This document shows positions 1 through 8,610 of a DNA stretch of 64,000 bases, in pieces (position 1 is the first letter of the stretch; each line of letters starts with the position of its first letter). The stretch spans positions 278,501 through 342,500 of the forward strand of contig NZ_LR134173.1 in assembly GCF_900635815.1 (NCBI RefSeq), written 5' to 3'. Below the pieces are notes generated by a model. That model saw only the letters and a program-made list of their open reading frames with translations. It made no database searches and had not been told where the DNA came from. The position numbers and the translations under genes are program-made. The DNA is from Legionella cherrii (GTDB taxonomy: Bacteria > Pseudomonadota > Gammaproteobacteria > Legionellales > Legionellaceae).

Positions 1-879
1 CCCCATCCATCCTAGTATAATTGCAAATAAAACAAGTAGCAAGATCTGACGCATTGACAAACCGGTTAACGGATAGTGCATTTGATAAGCAACTGCCAAC
101 TGATTTACCGCTGAGCCTAGACTGAAAATAAAAATATTCACCATAAAAACCGCAAAAACAGCGCCTAATGCGCCATACCAAACACCTGAATACAAGAAAG
201 GTCTCAGAATAAAGGGATCTTTTGCGCCAATTAACTTTAAAACCTGGATTTCTTCTTGTCGGCTATGAAGTGCCAAGCGTAAGGTAGTGCCGACAATCAT
301 AATGACGGCCATTGCCAATAAAGCCAGTAATGCGTCTGCAAACTTAGCGGCAAACCCTAAGACGGCATGCAAGCGACTTATCCACTCCATATCAACTTTT
401 GCATTGTCTACCTGTGATAGAGTTTGTAACTGTCGTGCTAATAAATCCAATTTAGCCGGTGAATCAATGATTAACGCAGGCACTACATCAATCAATGCTG
501 GTAAAGGATTCTCCGGAAGATAACGCATAATATCCTGCATCCCCTCTTGCTGGGTTAATTCCGATAACCCATCGGTAGAGGATTTTAAGGAAACTTGGGC
601 TACACCGTCGGTCTCACGGACTTTTTGCAGAACAAGCTGTTGTTCTGCTTCAGATAAACCGGGTTTTAAATAAAGAGAAATATGCCCGCCACGCTGCCAG
701 CTTGCAGTTAATTTAGCAACATTATCTGAAAATACCCAAAAGAGAGCCGGTAAAGCTAAGGCAATAGCGATTACTATAGAAGTCATCATCGTTGCCAATG
801 GTTTGCGGCATAATAAATTTAGGCTTTGTACCGCCGCCTGCAGATGATAAGAAAGGATGGCTTGTGCTTTTTTTAACAC
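1..879 (-). CDS. ftsX: Cell division protein FtsX (partial, 3' end outside window)
   Basis: This is the membrane subunit of the FtsEX complex, which in other gammaproteobacteria couples ATP use by FtsE to activation of periplasmic peptidoglycan amidases at the septum. The translation starts [15 protein letters not shown], has a first membrane segment near residues 25-45, then a periplasmic region, and at least two further hydrophobic segments toward the window edge. I place the start at the GTG at 877-879, just past the ftsE stop at 873-875, in the usual ftsE-ftsX order. About 293 codons are present, close to the family's roughly 300, so only the last few residues are missing. The product is sure; the start codon less so. 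Confidence 0.88.
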   Translation of the reverse strand, partial: MLKKAQAILSYHLQAAVQSLNLLCRKPLATMMTSIVIAIALALPALFWVFSDNVAKLTASWQRGGHISLYLKPGLSEAEQQLVLQKVRETDGVAQVSLKSSTDGLSELTQQEGMQDIMRYLPENPLPALIDVVPALIIDSPAKLDLLARQLQTLSQVDNAKVDMEWISRLHAVLGFAAKFADALLALLAMAVIMIVGTTLRLALHSRQEEIQVLKLIGAKDPFILRPFLYSGVWYGALGAVFAVFMVNIFIFSLGSAVNQLAVAYQMHYPLTGLSMRQILLLVLFAIILGWMG

Positions 880-1523
880 ATTCGTCCTCCTTTGAGCATA
901 ACAATACGATGTTTCATTCCGGCAATTAATGCCAAATCATGGGTGGCAATTAATATGCTGACGCCCACTTGATTAAACTGCTCAAAAATAGCCATGATTT
1001 CCGTGGAAAGTTTGGGGTCAAGATTTCCTGTAGGCTCATCAGCCAATAACAGTGAGGGCTTATGTACAACAGCACGAGCAATCCCCACGCGTTGCTGCTC
1101 TCCACCAGATAAATGGACAGGAAGCATTTTTTCCTTGCTTAATAATCCCACCATATCCAGGGCAGCATGCACTCTTTTGGCAATCATGGGAGAGGGCATC
1201 CCCTGAATGTGTAACGGTAAAGCGACATTGTCAAATACGGTACGATCATTCAGTAAGTAAGGTGATTGAAAAGTAATTCCCAATTGACTGCGATGCGCCG
1301 CAACATCGCGCTTTTTTAACTGATTCAAACGCAATCCATTGACGGTTAACTGGCCAGAAGTGGGCCATTCTAAAAGAGCAATTAATTTGAGTAAGGTACT
1401 TTTTCCCGCTCCTGAATGTCCAGTAAGAAAAACCATTTCTCCTTTTTGTAAGGAAAAATTCACTTGACTTAACGCTTCAAAACCACCTGGATAACGTTTA
1501 GTTACTTGGTCAAATGTGATCAT
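873..1523 (-). CDS. ftsE: Cell division ATP-binding protein FtsE
   Basis: This is the ABC-type ATPase partner of FtsX. All nucleotide-binding motifs are present: Walker [10 protein letters not shown], signature LSGGEQQRV and Walker [13 protein letters not shown]. The frame is open upstream to 1556, but family members begin MI-F-V-KRYPGG, so I choose the ATG at 1523 ([14 protein letters not shown]), giving 216 residues. The gene overlaps the end of ftsY by 14 bases and abuts ftsX, which is the conserved ftsY-ftsE-ftsX operon order. Translational coupling is likely from the overlaps. Confidence 0.95.
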   Translation of the reverse strand: MITFDQVTKRYPGGFEALSQVNFSLQKGEMVFLTGHSGAGKSTLLKLIALLEWPTSGQLTVNGLRLNQLKKRDVAAHRSQLGITFQSPYLLNDRTVFDNVALPLHIQGMPSPMIAKRVHAALDMVGLLSKEKMLPVHLSGGEQQRVGIARAVVHKPSLLLADEPTGNLDPKLSTEIMAIFEQFNQVGVSILIATHDLALIAGMKHRIVMLKGGRMC

Positions 1524-2561
1524 TGAATAGTGCACCAACGAATTGTGTTGCATCAAAGGGTCGTAAATCTTCTATCCCTTCACCAATCCCTATATAACGA
1601 AAGGGTATTCCTAATTCATTCGCAATGGCAAACAAAATACCACCTTTAGCGGTGCCATCTAATTTAGTCATGGTAATCCCCGTCAGCCCTACAGCTTCGT
1701 GAAATTGTCGGGCCTGAACTAAAGCATTTTGCCCTATGCTTGCATCCAATACCAACATCGTTTCATGAGGAGCCTCTGGACAAAGTTTCTGTAGAACTCG
1801 TTTTACCTTCTTTAACTCATCCATTAGATTGCCCTGCGTATGCAGCCGACCCGCGGTATCAGCGATTAAAATATCTATTTTGCGTGCTTTTGCTGCTTGC
1901 AATGCATCAAAAATCACCGAGGCACTATCTGCTCCGGTATGCTGTGCAATCACGGGGATGTCATTACGCTCGCCCCAAACATGCAATTGCTCCACTGCCG
2001 CGGCTCTAAAAGTATCTCCCGCAGCCAACATGACTTTCTTACCTTGCTGCTGAAATTGTTTCGCCAGTTTCCCTATGGTAGTCGTTTTACCAGCACCATT
2101 AACTCCAACCATTAAGATAACAAATGGAGAATGATCTGCTGTTTCTAAAGTTAAAGCGTGGCTGTTTTGACTCAAAATTGCTTGTAAATGAAATTTCAGC
2201 GCATCATAAACAGCATTCCCATCTGATAACTGCTTACGAGCCAAGCTTTCGGCCAACTGATTTAATACAGTTTGAGTGGTCTCCATACTAAATCAGCGCT
2301 GATCAAAAGAGTTTCAAGCTCATCCATCAAATCTTGGCTGATTTCCTTTTTACCGAGCAGTAACCGCCCAATTCCATCCCCTAGCTGATGGCGTGTTTTA
2401 CTTAATCCTTTCCTGAAACGTGCAAAAATCCCCTCTTTTGCAGGCTCTTGTCCCTGTTCAATTACTTCCTCAGGAACTTCAGGCATCGAGTCAGTAACAC
2501 TTTGTGAATGATCGGCCTCTGCAGAGGTAGAATCATGACTTCGCTTAAACCATTTAATCAT
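1510..2561 (-). pseudogene. ftsY: Signal recognition particle receptor FtsY, split by an apparent one-base frameshift
   Basis: Two overlapping minus-strand frames together make one FtsY. Positions 2561-2262 encode the acidic N-terminal A domain and the start of the N domain (MIKWFKRSHDS to LLISADL). Positions 2286-1510 encode the rest of NG, with the GTPase P-loop GVNGAGKTTT, then AGDTFRAAAVEQL, DTAGRL and TKLDGTAKGG. The frames meet at 2284-2291: the first runs ISADL then leaves the family sequence, while the second resumes at METTQ. Relatives read ADLGVETT, so a single missing base after the Leu codon explains both. FtsY targets ribosomes to the membrane and is essential in E. coli, so a sequencing error or very recent mutation is more likely than long-standing decay. 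An internal start at the ATG at 2286 would give a protein of 258 residues with only part of the N domain. Confidence 0.9.
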
Positions 2562-2622
2562 ATAGTATACAAATCCTGAAAAATATGAAATTCTATCATC
2601 TTTTTTACTTTGAGGTTAAGTT

Positions 2623-3945
2623 GTGCGCAAAATACTCTTTACTTTACTCATGGTACTATCTTGCCAGACCTTTAGCCAAGTTCAAGAGTTTATCTTGAAT
2701 AATGGATTAAAAATCTTAATTAAAGAAGATCATCGAGCTCCTATCGCCGTATCAATGATTTGGTATAACGTCGGCTCCGCAGATGAACCCGGCGGAATTA
2801 CTGGTATATCACATGCCATGGAACATATGATGTTTAAAGGTACTGAAAAATATCCTTTAGGCGTCTTTTCCAAAACCATAGCTGAAATTGGTGCCCAAGC
2901 GAATGCATTTACCAATAATGATTATACCGCTTTTTTTGAAAAAACGGATGCTTCAAAACTTGCTACCAGCTTTGAGTTGGAAGCGGATCGTATGAATCAT
3001 CTACTTCTTGATGCTAATGAATTTGCCAAAGAAATTAAAGTAATCCAGGAAGAGCGGCGTCTGCGCACCGATGATAATCCACAGGCACTTGCCTTCGAAC
3101 GTTTTTTGGCTGCGGCACACTTAAGTGCTCCTTATCATCATCCGGTTATTGGCTGGATGAGTGATCTGAAACAGATGACCGTTGAAGACCTCAGGGAATG
3201 GTATAAAAAATATTACGCACCCAATAATGCAACGTTGGTGGTTGTAGGGGACGTTAACCCAGAACAGGTTCATGCATTAGCAGAAAATTATTTTGGCGCT
3301 TTGCCCAAACAGCCCATACCTGAACGAAAATTAAAAAAAGAACCACCTGAGTTAGGTCAGAAGATTGTTCATATTCAAGCCGCAGCAAAATTACCTTTAC
3401 TCATGATTGGCTACTCAGTCCCCAGTGTGGCCACCGCAAAAGAAGCCTATGAGCCTTATGCCTTAGAAATCATTGCTGGAATTTTAGACGCAGGGGACAG
3501 CGCTCGTTTTTCAAAAAACCTCATTCGAGGCAAGCATGTTGCTAACGGCGCAGATACCTATTATAACCCCTACACAAGATATCAAACTCAGTTCATCGTC
3601 TATGGTTCTCCTAACCAAAATCATACAATCAATGATTTACAAAATGGGCTACTTAATGAGCTGGATGATTTGAAAAAAAATCCAGTGAGTGTGATTGAAT
3701 TACAACGGATTAAAAATCAAATCATTGCACAAAAAACTTTTGAAAAAGACTCTATTTTCGGACAAGCCTCAGAATTAGGCCTTTTAGAAACAATCGGTGT
3801 GGGTTGGGAAAAAAGCAAAGATTACTCCCAGGCAATTAATGCAATTACACCGCAACAAATTCAGCAAACAGCACAACGTTATTTTCAAGAAAAGAACATG
3901 ACTACAGCAATCTTAGAACCTAAAACACAAAAGGTGGCACCATGA
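2623..3945 (+). CDS. M16 family zinc metalloprotease (catalytic-type subunit)
   Basis: This is a 440-residue insulinase/pitrilysin-family (M16) peptidase with an N-terminal signal peptide (RKILFTLLMVLSCQTFS), so it is probably periplasmic. The inverted zinc motif HxxEH is intact as HAMEH at residues 64-68, with a downstream acidic stretch (FELEADR) that would give the third ligand. The start is GTG with a GAGG ribosome site seven bases upstream. Its stop overlaps the start of a second M16 gene lacking the zinc motif. Such pairs form heterodimers in which one subunit is catalytic and the other completes the chamber. The substrate cannot be told from sequence. Confidence 0.9.
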   Translation: MRKILFTLLMVLSCQTFSQVQEFILNNGLKILIKEDHRAPIAVSMIWYNVGSADEPGGITGISHAMEHMMFKGTEKYPLGVFSKTIAEIGAQANAFTNNDYTAFFEKTDASKLATSFELEADRMNHLLLDANEFAKEIKVIQEERRLRTDDNPQALAFERFLAAAHLSAPYHHPVIGWMSDLKQMTVEDLREWYKKYYAPNNATLVVVGDVNPEQVHALAENYFGALPKQPIPERKLKKEPPELGQKIVHIQAAAKLPLLMIGYSVPSVATAKEAYEPYALEIIAGILDAGDSARFSKNLIRGKHVANGADTYYNPYTRYQTQFIVYGSPNQNHTINDLQNGLLNELDDLKKNPVSVIELQRIKNQIIAQKTFEKDSIFGQASELGLLETIGVGWEKSKDYSQAINAITPQQIQQTAQRYFQEKNMTTAILEPKTQKVAP

Positions 3946-5246
3946 GAATTTTTAGCGCGTGTATTTTGGCAATAACGATTGGACTGTCACAAACTGCGAC
4001 AGCGAGTGTATTCAAAACCGAAAAATGGATCACTAAAAATGGAGTTCGGGTTGTTTTTTATCCCGCTATGGAAGTTCCTATGCTTGATATCAGCATCGCT
4101 TTTGCAGCAGGATCGGCCTATGACGAAAACCAATATGGACTCAGTGCTTTAACCAGCAGCATGATGAATCAGGGAAATGCTGGCCAAAACGCAACAGCAA
4201 TAGCTGAGTCGCTCGCTGATGTAGGCGCTCAATATAAGGTCGAAATCAACAGAGATATGGTGGTATTTAGTCTTAGGACATTAGTTAGCCAGGAAGCGAT
4301 GAACAAAGCGGGAAAGACCTTCACTCAAATCATTAACCATCCCGATTTCCCAGATGCGGCTTTTTCAAGAGAAAAGAAACAACAGCTGATGAGCATCGAA
4401 CAGACTCAAGAATCACCTGAAGACGTAGCCCAGCTTCGTTTTTTCCAGGCTTTATACCAACAACATCCCTATGCACATCCTGTTCGTGGGACAACGGAAA
4501 CGGTTAATGCAATCAGTAAAAGCCAAGTTATTGAATTTAATAAACGCTATTATGTAGCAAAAAATGCTATTTTAGTTATGGTGGGCGCCATTAATAGTCA
4601 AGCGGCACATCAGCTTGCCGATCAATTGACTCAGGAACTGCCGGAAGGACAAGCAGCGCCTCCGATTCCTAAAGCCTCCCAACTAACCAAGGCAGAAACA
4701 ATAAATATTCCATTTCCATCATCGCAAACCGTGATACGCCTCGGCCAGGTCGGTGTTGATCATCATAATCCAAATTATTTTCCTCTCATTGTAGGAAATT
4801 ATATTTTGGGAGGTGGTGCGTTAGTTTCACGGCTTGCTGTAGAGGTAAGGGAAAAACGTGGCTTAACTTATGGTATAGAAAGCCAGTTTGCTCCCATGTC
4901 AGGATATGGACCTTTTCTTATCAGCTTATCGACCAAAAATAAACAAACTCAGGAAACATTAGATGTGATTCAGGGTGTTTTGCGAGCCTACATTGATAAG
5001 GGTCCAACTGATGAAGAGATGAATGCAGCAAAACAATACCTCACTGGAAGTTTCCCACTTTCTTTATCCGGTAATCGCAGTATTGCAAGCCTCTTATTGC
5101 GAATGAATTTTTATCATTTACCGGAAGATTTTCTTGATACCTATACTGCCCGGATCAATGAGATAACCAGTGAGCAAGTGAAACAAGCATTCAAACAGCA
5201 AGTCAATCCCGATAAATTGTTATTGGTTACTGTGGGTAAATCATGA
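3942..5246 (+). CDS. M16 family protease-like protein (non-zinc partner subunit)
   Basis: This 434-residue protein has a signal peptide (MRIFSACILAITIGLSQTATA) and the M16 fold, but the position of HxxEH reads YGLSALTSSMM, so it cannot bind zinc in the usual way. It keeps the C-terminal Arg...Tyr region typical of the second half of M16 enzymes (VREKRGLTYG near residue 305). It overlaps the preceding catalytic-type gene by four bases (ATGA), which suggests coupled translation and a heterodimer. It also overlaps rsmD by four bases downstream. The family is certain; the partner role is inferred from the pairing. Confidence 0.88.
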   Translation: MRIFSACILAITIGLSQTATASVFKTEKWITKNGVRVVFYPAMEVPMLDISIAFAAGSAYDENQYGLSALTSSMMNQGNAGQNATAIAESLADVGAQYKVEINRDMVVFSLRTLVSQEAMNKAGKTFTQIINHPDFPDAAFSREKKQQLMSIEQTQESPEDVAQLRFFQALYQQHPYAHPVRGTTETVNAISKSQVIEFNKRYYVAKNAILVMVGAINSQAAHQLADQLTQELPEGQAAPPIPKASQLTKAETINIPFPSSQTVIRLGQVGVDHHNPNYFPLIVGNYILGGGALVSRLAVEVREKRGLTYGIESQFAPMSGYGPFLISLSTKNKQTQETLDVIQGVLRAYIDKGPTDEEMNAAKQYLTGSFPLSLSGNRSIASLLLRMNFYHLPEDFLDTYTARINEITSEQVKQAFKQQVNPDKLLLVTVGKS

Positions 5247-5791
5247 AGCAGGTCGTGCGCATTATAGGAGGGTTATATCGAGGAAAAAAAATACATTTTC
5301 CAGATATAGAAGGCCTGCGCCCCACCCCAGATCGCGTGCGTGAGACTTTATTTAATTGGCTTATGCATGACATCAGAGAAGCACACTGCCTGGATGCCTT
5401 TGCAGGGAGTGGTGCTTTAGGTTTGGAAGCCTTTTCTCGAGGGGCTGCACACATTGTTTTCCTGGAGCAATCTCCCAAAGCCCATGCCAACCTACAGAAA
5501 ATAATTACCACATTTAACGATCCGAAGCTTAAACTACTCCAAACCGATGCGGTACAGTATCTTCAGCACAGTAAAGAAGAATTTGATATTATTTTTCTGG
5601 ATCCACCTTTTGCGCAAACCTATCTTCCTCAATGTATTTCATCTATAGCGCAAAGTAATGTTCTCAAACCTGGAGGCCTTGTTTATGTGGAATCCCCTGC
5701 AGTGATTCACATGGATGAAAAAAAGTGGAAGCAAATAAAACTAAAACAAGCGGGACAAGTAGTCTATGCGTTATTTGAGAAACTCAATTAA
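5243..5791 (+). CDS. rsmD: 16S rRNA (guanine(966)-N(2))-methyltransferase RsmD
   Basis: This 182-residue SAM-dependent enzyme methylates G966 of 16S rRNA within the assembled small subunit. Visible motifs are the N-terminal RIIGGLYRGKKI and RPTPDRVRETLFNWL, the SAM-binding DAFAGSGALGLEA, and the catalytic DPPF at residues 120-123. Length matches the family (about 185-200). It overlaps the M16 pair by four bases and probably shares their transcript. In many gammaproteobacteria rsmD lies beside ftsY-ftsE-ftsX, and here that group sits just upstream on the other strand. Confidence 0.95.
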   Translation: MKQVVRIIGGLYRGKKIHFPDIEGLRPTPDRVRETLFNWLMHDIREAHCLDAFAGSGALGLEAFSRGAAHIVFLEQSPKAHANLQKIITTFNDPKLKLLQTDAVQYLQHSKEEFDIIFLDPPFAQTYLPQCISSIAQSNVLKPGGLVYVESPAVIHMDEKKWKQIKLKQAGQVVYALFEKLN

Positions 5792-5832
5792 TTTTTTACA
5801 TGGTTAATTCATATAATTCCTCATCGATAGGC

Positions 5833-5861
5833 TTGACAAGGAGCCTGGCTCCTGTTTCAAT
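5833..5861 (+). promoter_or_regulatory. Candidate dotDCB promoter with a palindrome in the spacer
   Basis: A perfect -35 hexamer TTGACA (5833-5838) is followed at 17 bases by TTCAAT (5856-5861, four of six matches to the -10 consensus). The spacer contains the 15-base palindrome AGGAGCCTGGCTCCT (5839-5853), placed where a bound regulator would block or reshape polymerase contacts. The predicted start near 5868 leaves a leader of about 28 bases before dotD, without an obvious Shine-Dalgarno site. Confidence 0.5.
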
Positions 5862-5895
5862 CAAACGAATAATTCCAGACATTTAAGAATATTGA

Positions 5896-6387
5896 ATGAA
5901 CAACAAGCTTGTCATGCTGTTTATTGTCTCAATCCTGCTTTCAGGTTGTAAACATGGTGGCGTTCTCTTTAAAAAACCACCGGTTAACAATCCTAGTGAT
6001 GATGCTACAATTAAATTGGCTGAAGCAGCGGTATCTGTAAGCGATTCCATGCATGAAATGGCGCGCGTTGAAAAAGTAATTCTACCACCACCAGTAGATA
6101 ATACACTGACTATACCTAATGCGTATAATCTACAAGCCAGAGCAAGTGTAGACTGGTCTGGTCCTATTGAAGAATTAACTGCCCGCATTGCGAAATCTGC
6201 GCATTTCAGGCTCCGGGTTTTAGGAAAAGCTCCTTCAATTCCCGTTTTAATTAGCCTTAATGTTAAAGATCAAAGTTTAGCTGAAATCCTGCGTGATATT
6301 GATTACCAAGCTGGTCAAAAGGCCAATATTCACGTCTATCCTAACAGTCAGGTTGTTGAATTGCGCTATGCCAAAATTTATTCCTAG
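5896..6387 (+). CDS. dotD: Dot/Icm type IVB secretion lipoprotein DotD
   Basis: DotD is an outer-membrane lipoprotein of the Dot/Icm core complex that helps place DotH in the outer membrane together with DotC. The 163-residue product has a signal peptide ending in the lipobox LSGC (Cys18). The rest includes a C-terminal alpha/beta domain like the secretin N0 domain, where LNVKDQSLAEILRDIDYQAG is a typical stretch. Length equals that I recall for L. pneumophila DotD. The coding region overlaps the start of dotC by 20 bases, and dotB follows, the conserved dotDCB order. Confidence 0.93.
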   Translation: MNNKLVMLFIVSILLSGCKHGGVLFKKPPVNNPSDDATIKLAEAAVSVSDSMHEMARVEKVILPPPVDNTLTIPNAYNLQARASVDWSGPIEELTARIAKSAHFRLRVLGKAPSIPVLISLNVKDQSLAEILRDIDYQAGQKANIHVYPNSQVVELRYAKIYS

Positions 6388-7294
6388 TTTAATAGTTGTA
6401 TTGTCTGCGTTACTCATTGGATGTCACTCATCAAAATATATGGGTGACACTACCTCATTAGCCGGGCTACAAGCTATGGCTAATGTAAACCAAAAGGAAA
6501 GAAATAAGAGGCAAAACGGTAGAATTCGTCAAACAGCACTACGAGAAACAGCTTTAAGCCTTGGGGCGCAAGCAGGTTTGGCCGCTCGCGCAAAGGTCAT
6601 TGATGAGCACCTTATAAGACAATCGCGCAGGCTTGATGCGATTTATGATTTTAATTCACTAATCCTAGAGCACAACATCCTGCCTCCTGTATTATTAGAA
6701 GGAAGAAATACCCTTAATCTTGCTGATGCGCAAACAATACGCATTTCCGATCGCTCCTATAAAGTTGCAAAACAAGCCCATTTTGTTACGACACCCCCCA
6801 CTTGGCGACAATACCTATGGCTGGATTATGTCAAACCGGAATACCCGCACTATACCCTACTGCCCAAGACCAAGGTAGAGAAGAAGATGTGGTGTCTTTA
6901 TGTAGCTAAGGGCTGGAAAAATGGTATTGATCAAGCCAATACCATTCTTGAGGAGAACATTGCCCGTCTTAAAGAAGATTTCGCTGGCATGATCCTTTAC
7001 AGGAAGTTATTAGCAATGAATATGGTATCCCCACCGTTTGTCTCTCACACCGATTTGGGAATCACCGGCGACGCGTCCGAAATTCATATTGACGACAGGG
7101 TTCTAAGAATAACTGCATTGCCAGCACTGAATATCAATAGCGAACAGTGGCGAGCTGCGGTTTCTAAAGATGAAAATGCACTCGAGCAATTCAAAAATAT
7201 GGAAAAATTGGCAAATCGTTCTAAAATTATAATAACGGATAAATCCTGGCAACCAACGATTGCCCCAGTTAACGACAACAATAGAATTCACTGA
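6368..7294 (+). CDS. dotC: Dot/Icm type IVB secretion lipoprotein DotC
   Basis: DotC is the second outer-membrane lipoprotein of the Dot/Icm core complex. I choose the ATG at 6368 because it gives a signal peptide with lipobox LLIGC (Cys19). The frame is open further upstream to 6293, but that part lies wholly inside dotD and would place the signal peptide internally. The product is 308 residues, close to the roughly 303 of the L. pneumophila protein as I recall. Its start lies within dotD, and dotB begins seven bases after its stop, so the three are probably co-translated. Confidence 0.93.
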   Translation: MPKFIPSLIVVLSALLIGCHSSKYMGDTTSLAGLQAMANVNQKERNKRQNGRIRQTALRETALSLGAQAGLAARAKVIDEHLIRQSRRLDAIYDFNSLILEHNILPPVLLEGRNTLNLADAQTIRISDRSYKVAKQAHFVTTPPTWRQYLWLDYVKPEYPHYTLLPKTKVEKKMWCLYVAKGWKNGIDQANTILEENIARLKEDFAGMILYRKLLAMNMVSPPFVSHTDLGITGDASEIHIDDRVLRITALPALNINSEQWRAAVSKDENALEQFKNMEKLANRSKIIITDKSWQPTIAPVNDNNRIH

Positions 7295-7301
7295 TTTTTG
7301 T

Positions 7302-8432
7302 ATGAATAATAAAACTTATTTAATGCCTGATGAGCCAACACGATTCACTCCACTGTTTATGGATAAAATGTTGGAGCATACAGAGCGTTTAAATGCCTCT
7401 GATATTACCATTCAAACAGGCGAACCCATTTATGCAGAAGTTTATGGAAAACTCTTACGCATAACAAATCGTCGTTTATCCAACACGGAACTTGGTGATT
7501 TAATTAATGCAATCTATGGTCCTAATGCCACGACCCAGCTTCTTTCGGGTAAAGATATTGATACTCACTATGAATTTCGTCCGAATCGCGGGGTCAGATA
7601 CCGTTACCGGGTCAATGGAACTGCCTGTCTTGTGGAAGGCCATGATGCAATCCAGATTACTTTAAGAACGATTCCTACCACTCCTCCGAGACTTGAGACG
7701 ATGAATCTACCCGATAATGTGCTGGAAGCCATTGCTCCTCAAGAAGGAATTGTTTTTATAACAGGAGCAACGGGTTCAGGTAAATCGACACTATTGGCAT
7801 CTATTATTCGTGACTTAATTGAAACCGAAGATTCAAACCGTAAAGTCTTGACCTATGAATCTCCAATCGAATTTGTCTATGATGAAATTGAAACCATATC
7901 CGCTGTAGTAAGTCAGTCAGAAATTCCTCGCCACTTGCCTAGCTTTGCTGATGGGGTAAGAAACGCTTTACGACGTAAGCCGCGTTTAATTATGGTGGGT
8001 GAGTGTCGGGATGCAGAAACAATCAGTGCTGCATTAGAAGCTGCTCTTACTGGACATCCAGTATACACCACTTTGCACACCTCGGGTGTTGCAGAAACCA
8101 TGCGCCGTCTAGTCACCTCATTCTCTGGCGAAGAACGTTTAGGAAGAACGATTGATATTTTGGAAACGATTCGATTATGTATTTGGCAAAAACTGGTACC
8201 TACCGTAGACGAAAAACGAGTTGCCTTACGAGAGTATCTGGTGTTTGATGAAGAAGTCCGCGATATTTTACTTGAAAGCGATCCTAATGATGTAACCTCT
8301 GCTACCCGTAAGTTAGTACGCCAAAAGGGCCAACTGATGACCTGGGATGCAAAAGCGAAGTTTGAACAGGGCATTATTAGTGAGCGAGTATACAAATTAA
8401 TTATTGCTGGAGCGAAAGAATATCAACAATAG
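7302..8432 (+). CDS. dotB: Dot/Icm secretion ATPase DotB
   Basis: DotB is a cytoplasmic hexameric ATPase of the PilT/VirB11 type that docks on DotO and powers Dot/Icm effector export. Motifs include Walker A GATGSGKST (residues 155-163), an Asp/His-box region around LTYESPIEF, Walker B RPRLIMVGECRD-like sequence (KPRLIMVGECRD) and the His box TGHPVYTTLHT. I use the ATG at 7302, giving 376 residues against the 377 I recall for L. pneumophila. The open frame extends back to 7260 inside dotC, and another Met lies at 7323. The sequence looks very strongly conserved. Confidence 0.95.
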   Translation: MNNKTYLMPDEPTRFTPLFMDKMLEHTERLNASDITIQTGEPIYAEVYGKLLRITNRRLSNTELGDLINAIYGPNATTQLLSGKDIDTHYEFRPNRGVRYRYRVNGTACLVEGHDAIQITLRTIPTTPPRLETMNLPDNVLEAIAPQEGIVFITGATGSGKSTLLASIIRDLIETEDSNRKVLTYESPIEFVYDEIETISAVVSQSEIPRHLPSFADGVRNALRRKPRLIMVGECRDAETISAALEAALTGHPVYTTLHTSGVAETMRRLVTSFSGEERLGRTIDILETIRLCIWQKLVPTVDEKRVALREYLVFDEEVRDILLESDPNDVTSATRKLVRQKGQLMTWDAKAKFEQGIISERVYKLIIAGAKEYQQ

Positions 8433-8555
8433 AATAATTCATCCAAAAATCTTGAACCCTTCCCTGTAATACAGCAGCCTTGTTATTGTTATTTAAATTG
8501 GCCTCCTATTTATACCGTTATCTAGGGATATTATCCTTTAAGCTCTAATTTTAGC

Positions 8556-8561
8556 TATAAT
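8556..8561 (+). promoter_or_regulatory. Candidate -10 element for the aldolase gene
   Basis: The 178-bp gap after dotB has a perfect TATAAT at 8556-8561 but no good -35 at the right distance. A start near 8568 would give a leader of about 43 bases ending in an AGGA ribosome site (8602-8605), five bases before the ATG. This suggests the next gene has its own promoter and is not part of the dotDCB transcript. Confidence 0.3.
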
Positions 8562-8610
8562 AATTTTATAGGACAGGTATGCTTTTTTTTTACCCGTACG
8601 TAGGAATTAT

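Noticed and set aside
722..904. 60-codon minus frame at the ftsX start
   Set aside because: It is out of frame with FtsX, whose membrane protein sequence occupies the same bases from the GTG at 879.
6293..6367. N-terminal extension of DotC
   Set aside because: It lies in dotD and would bury the DotC lipoprotein signal inside the protein.
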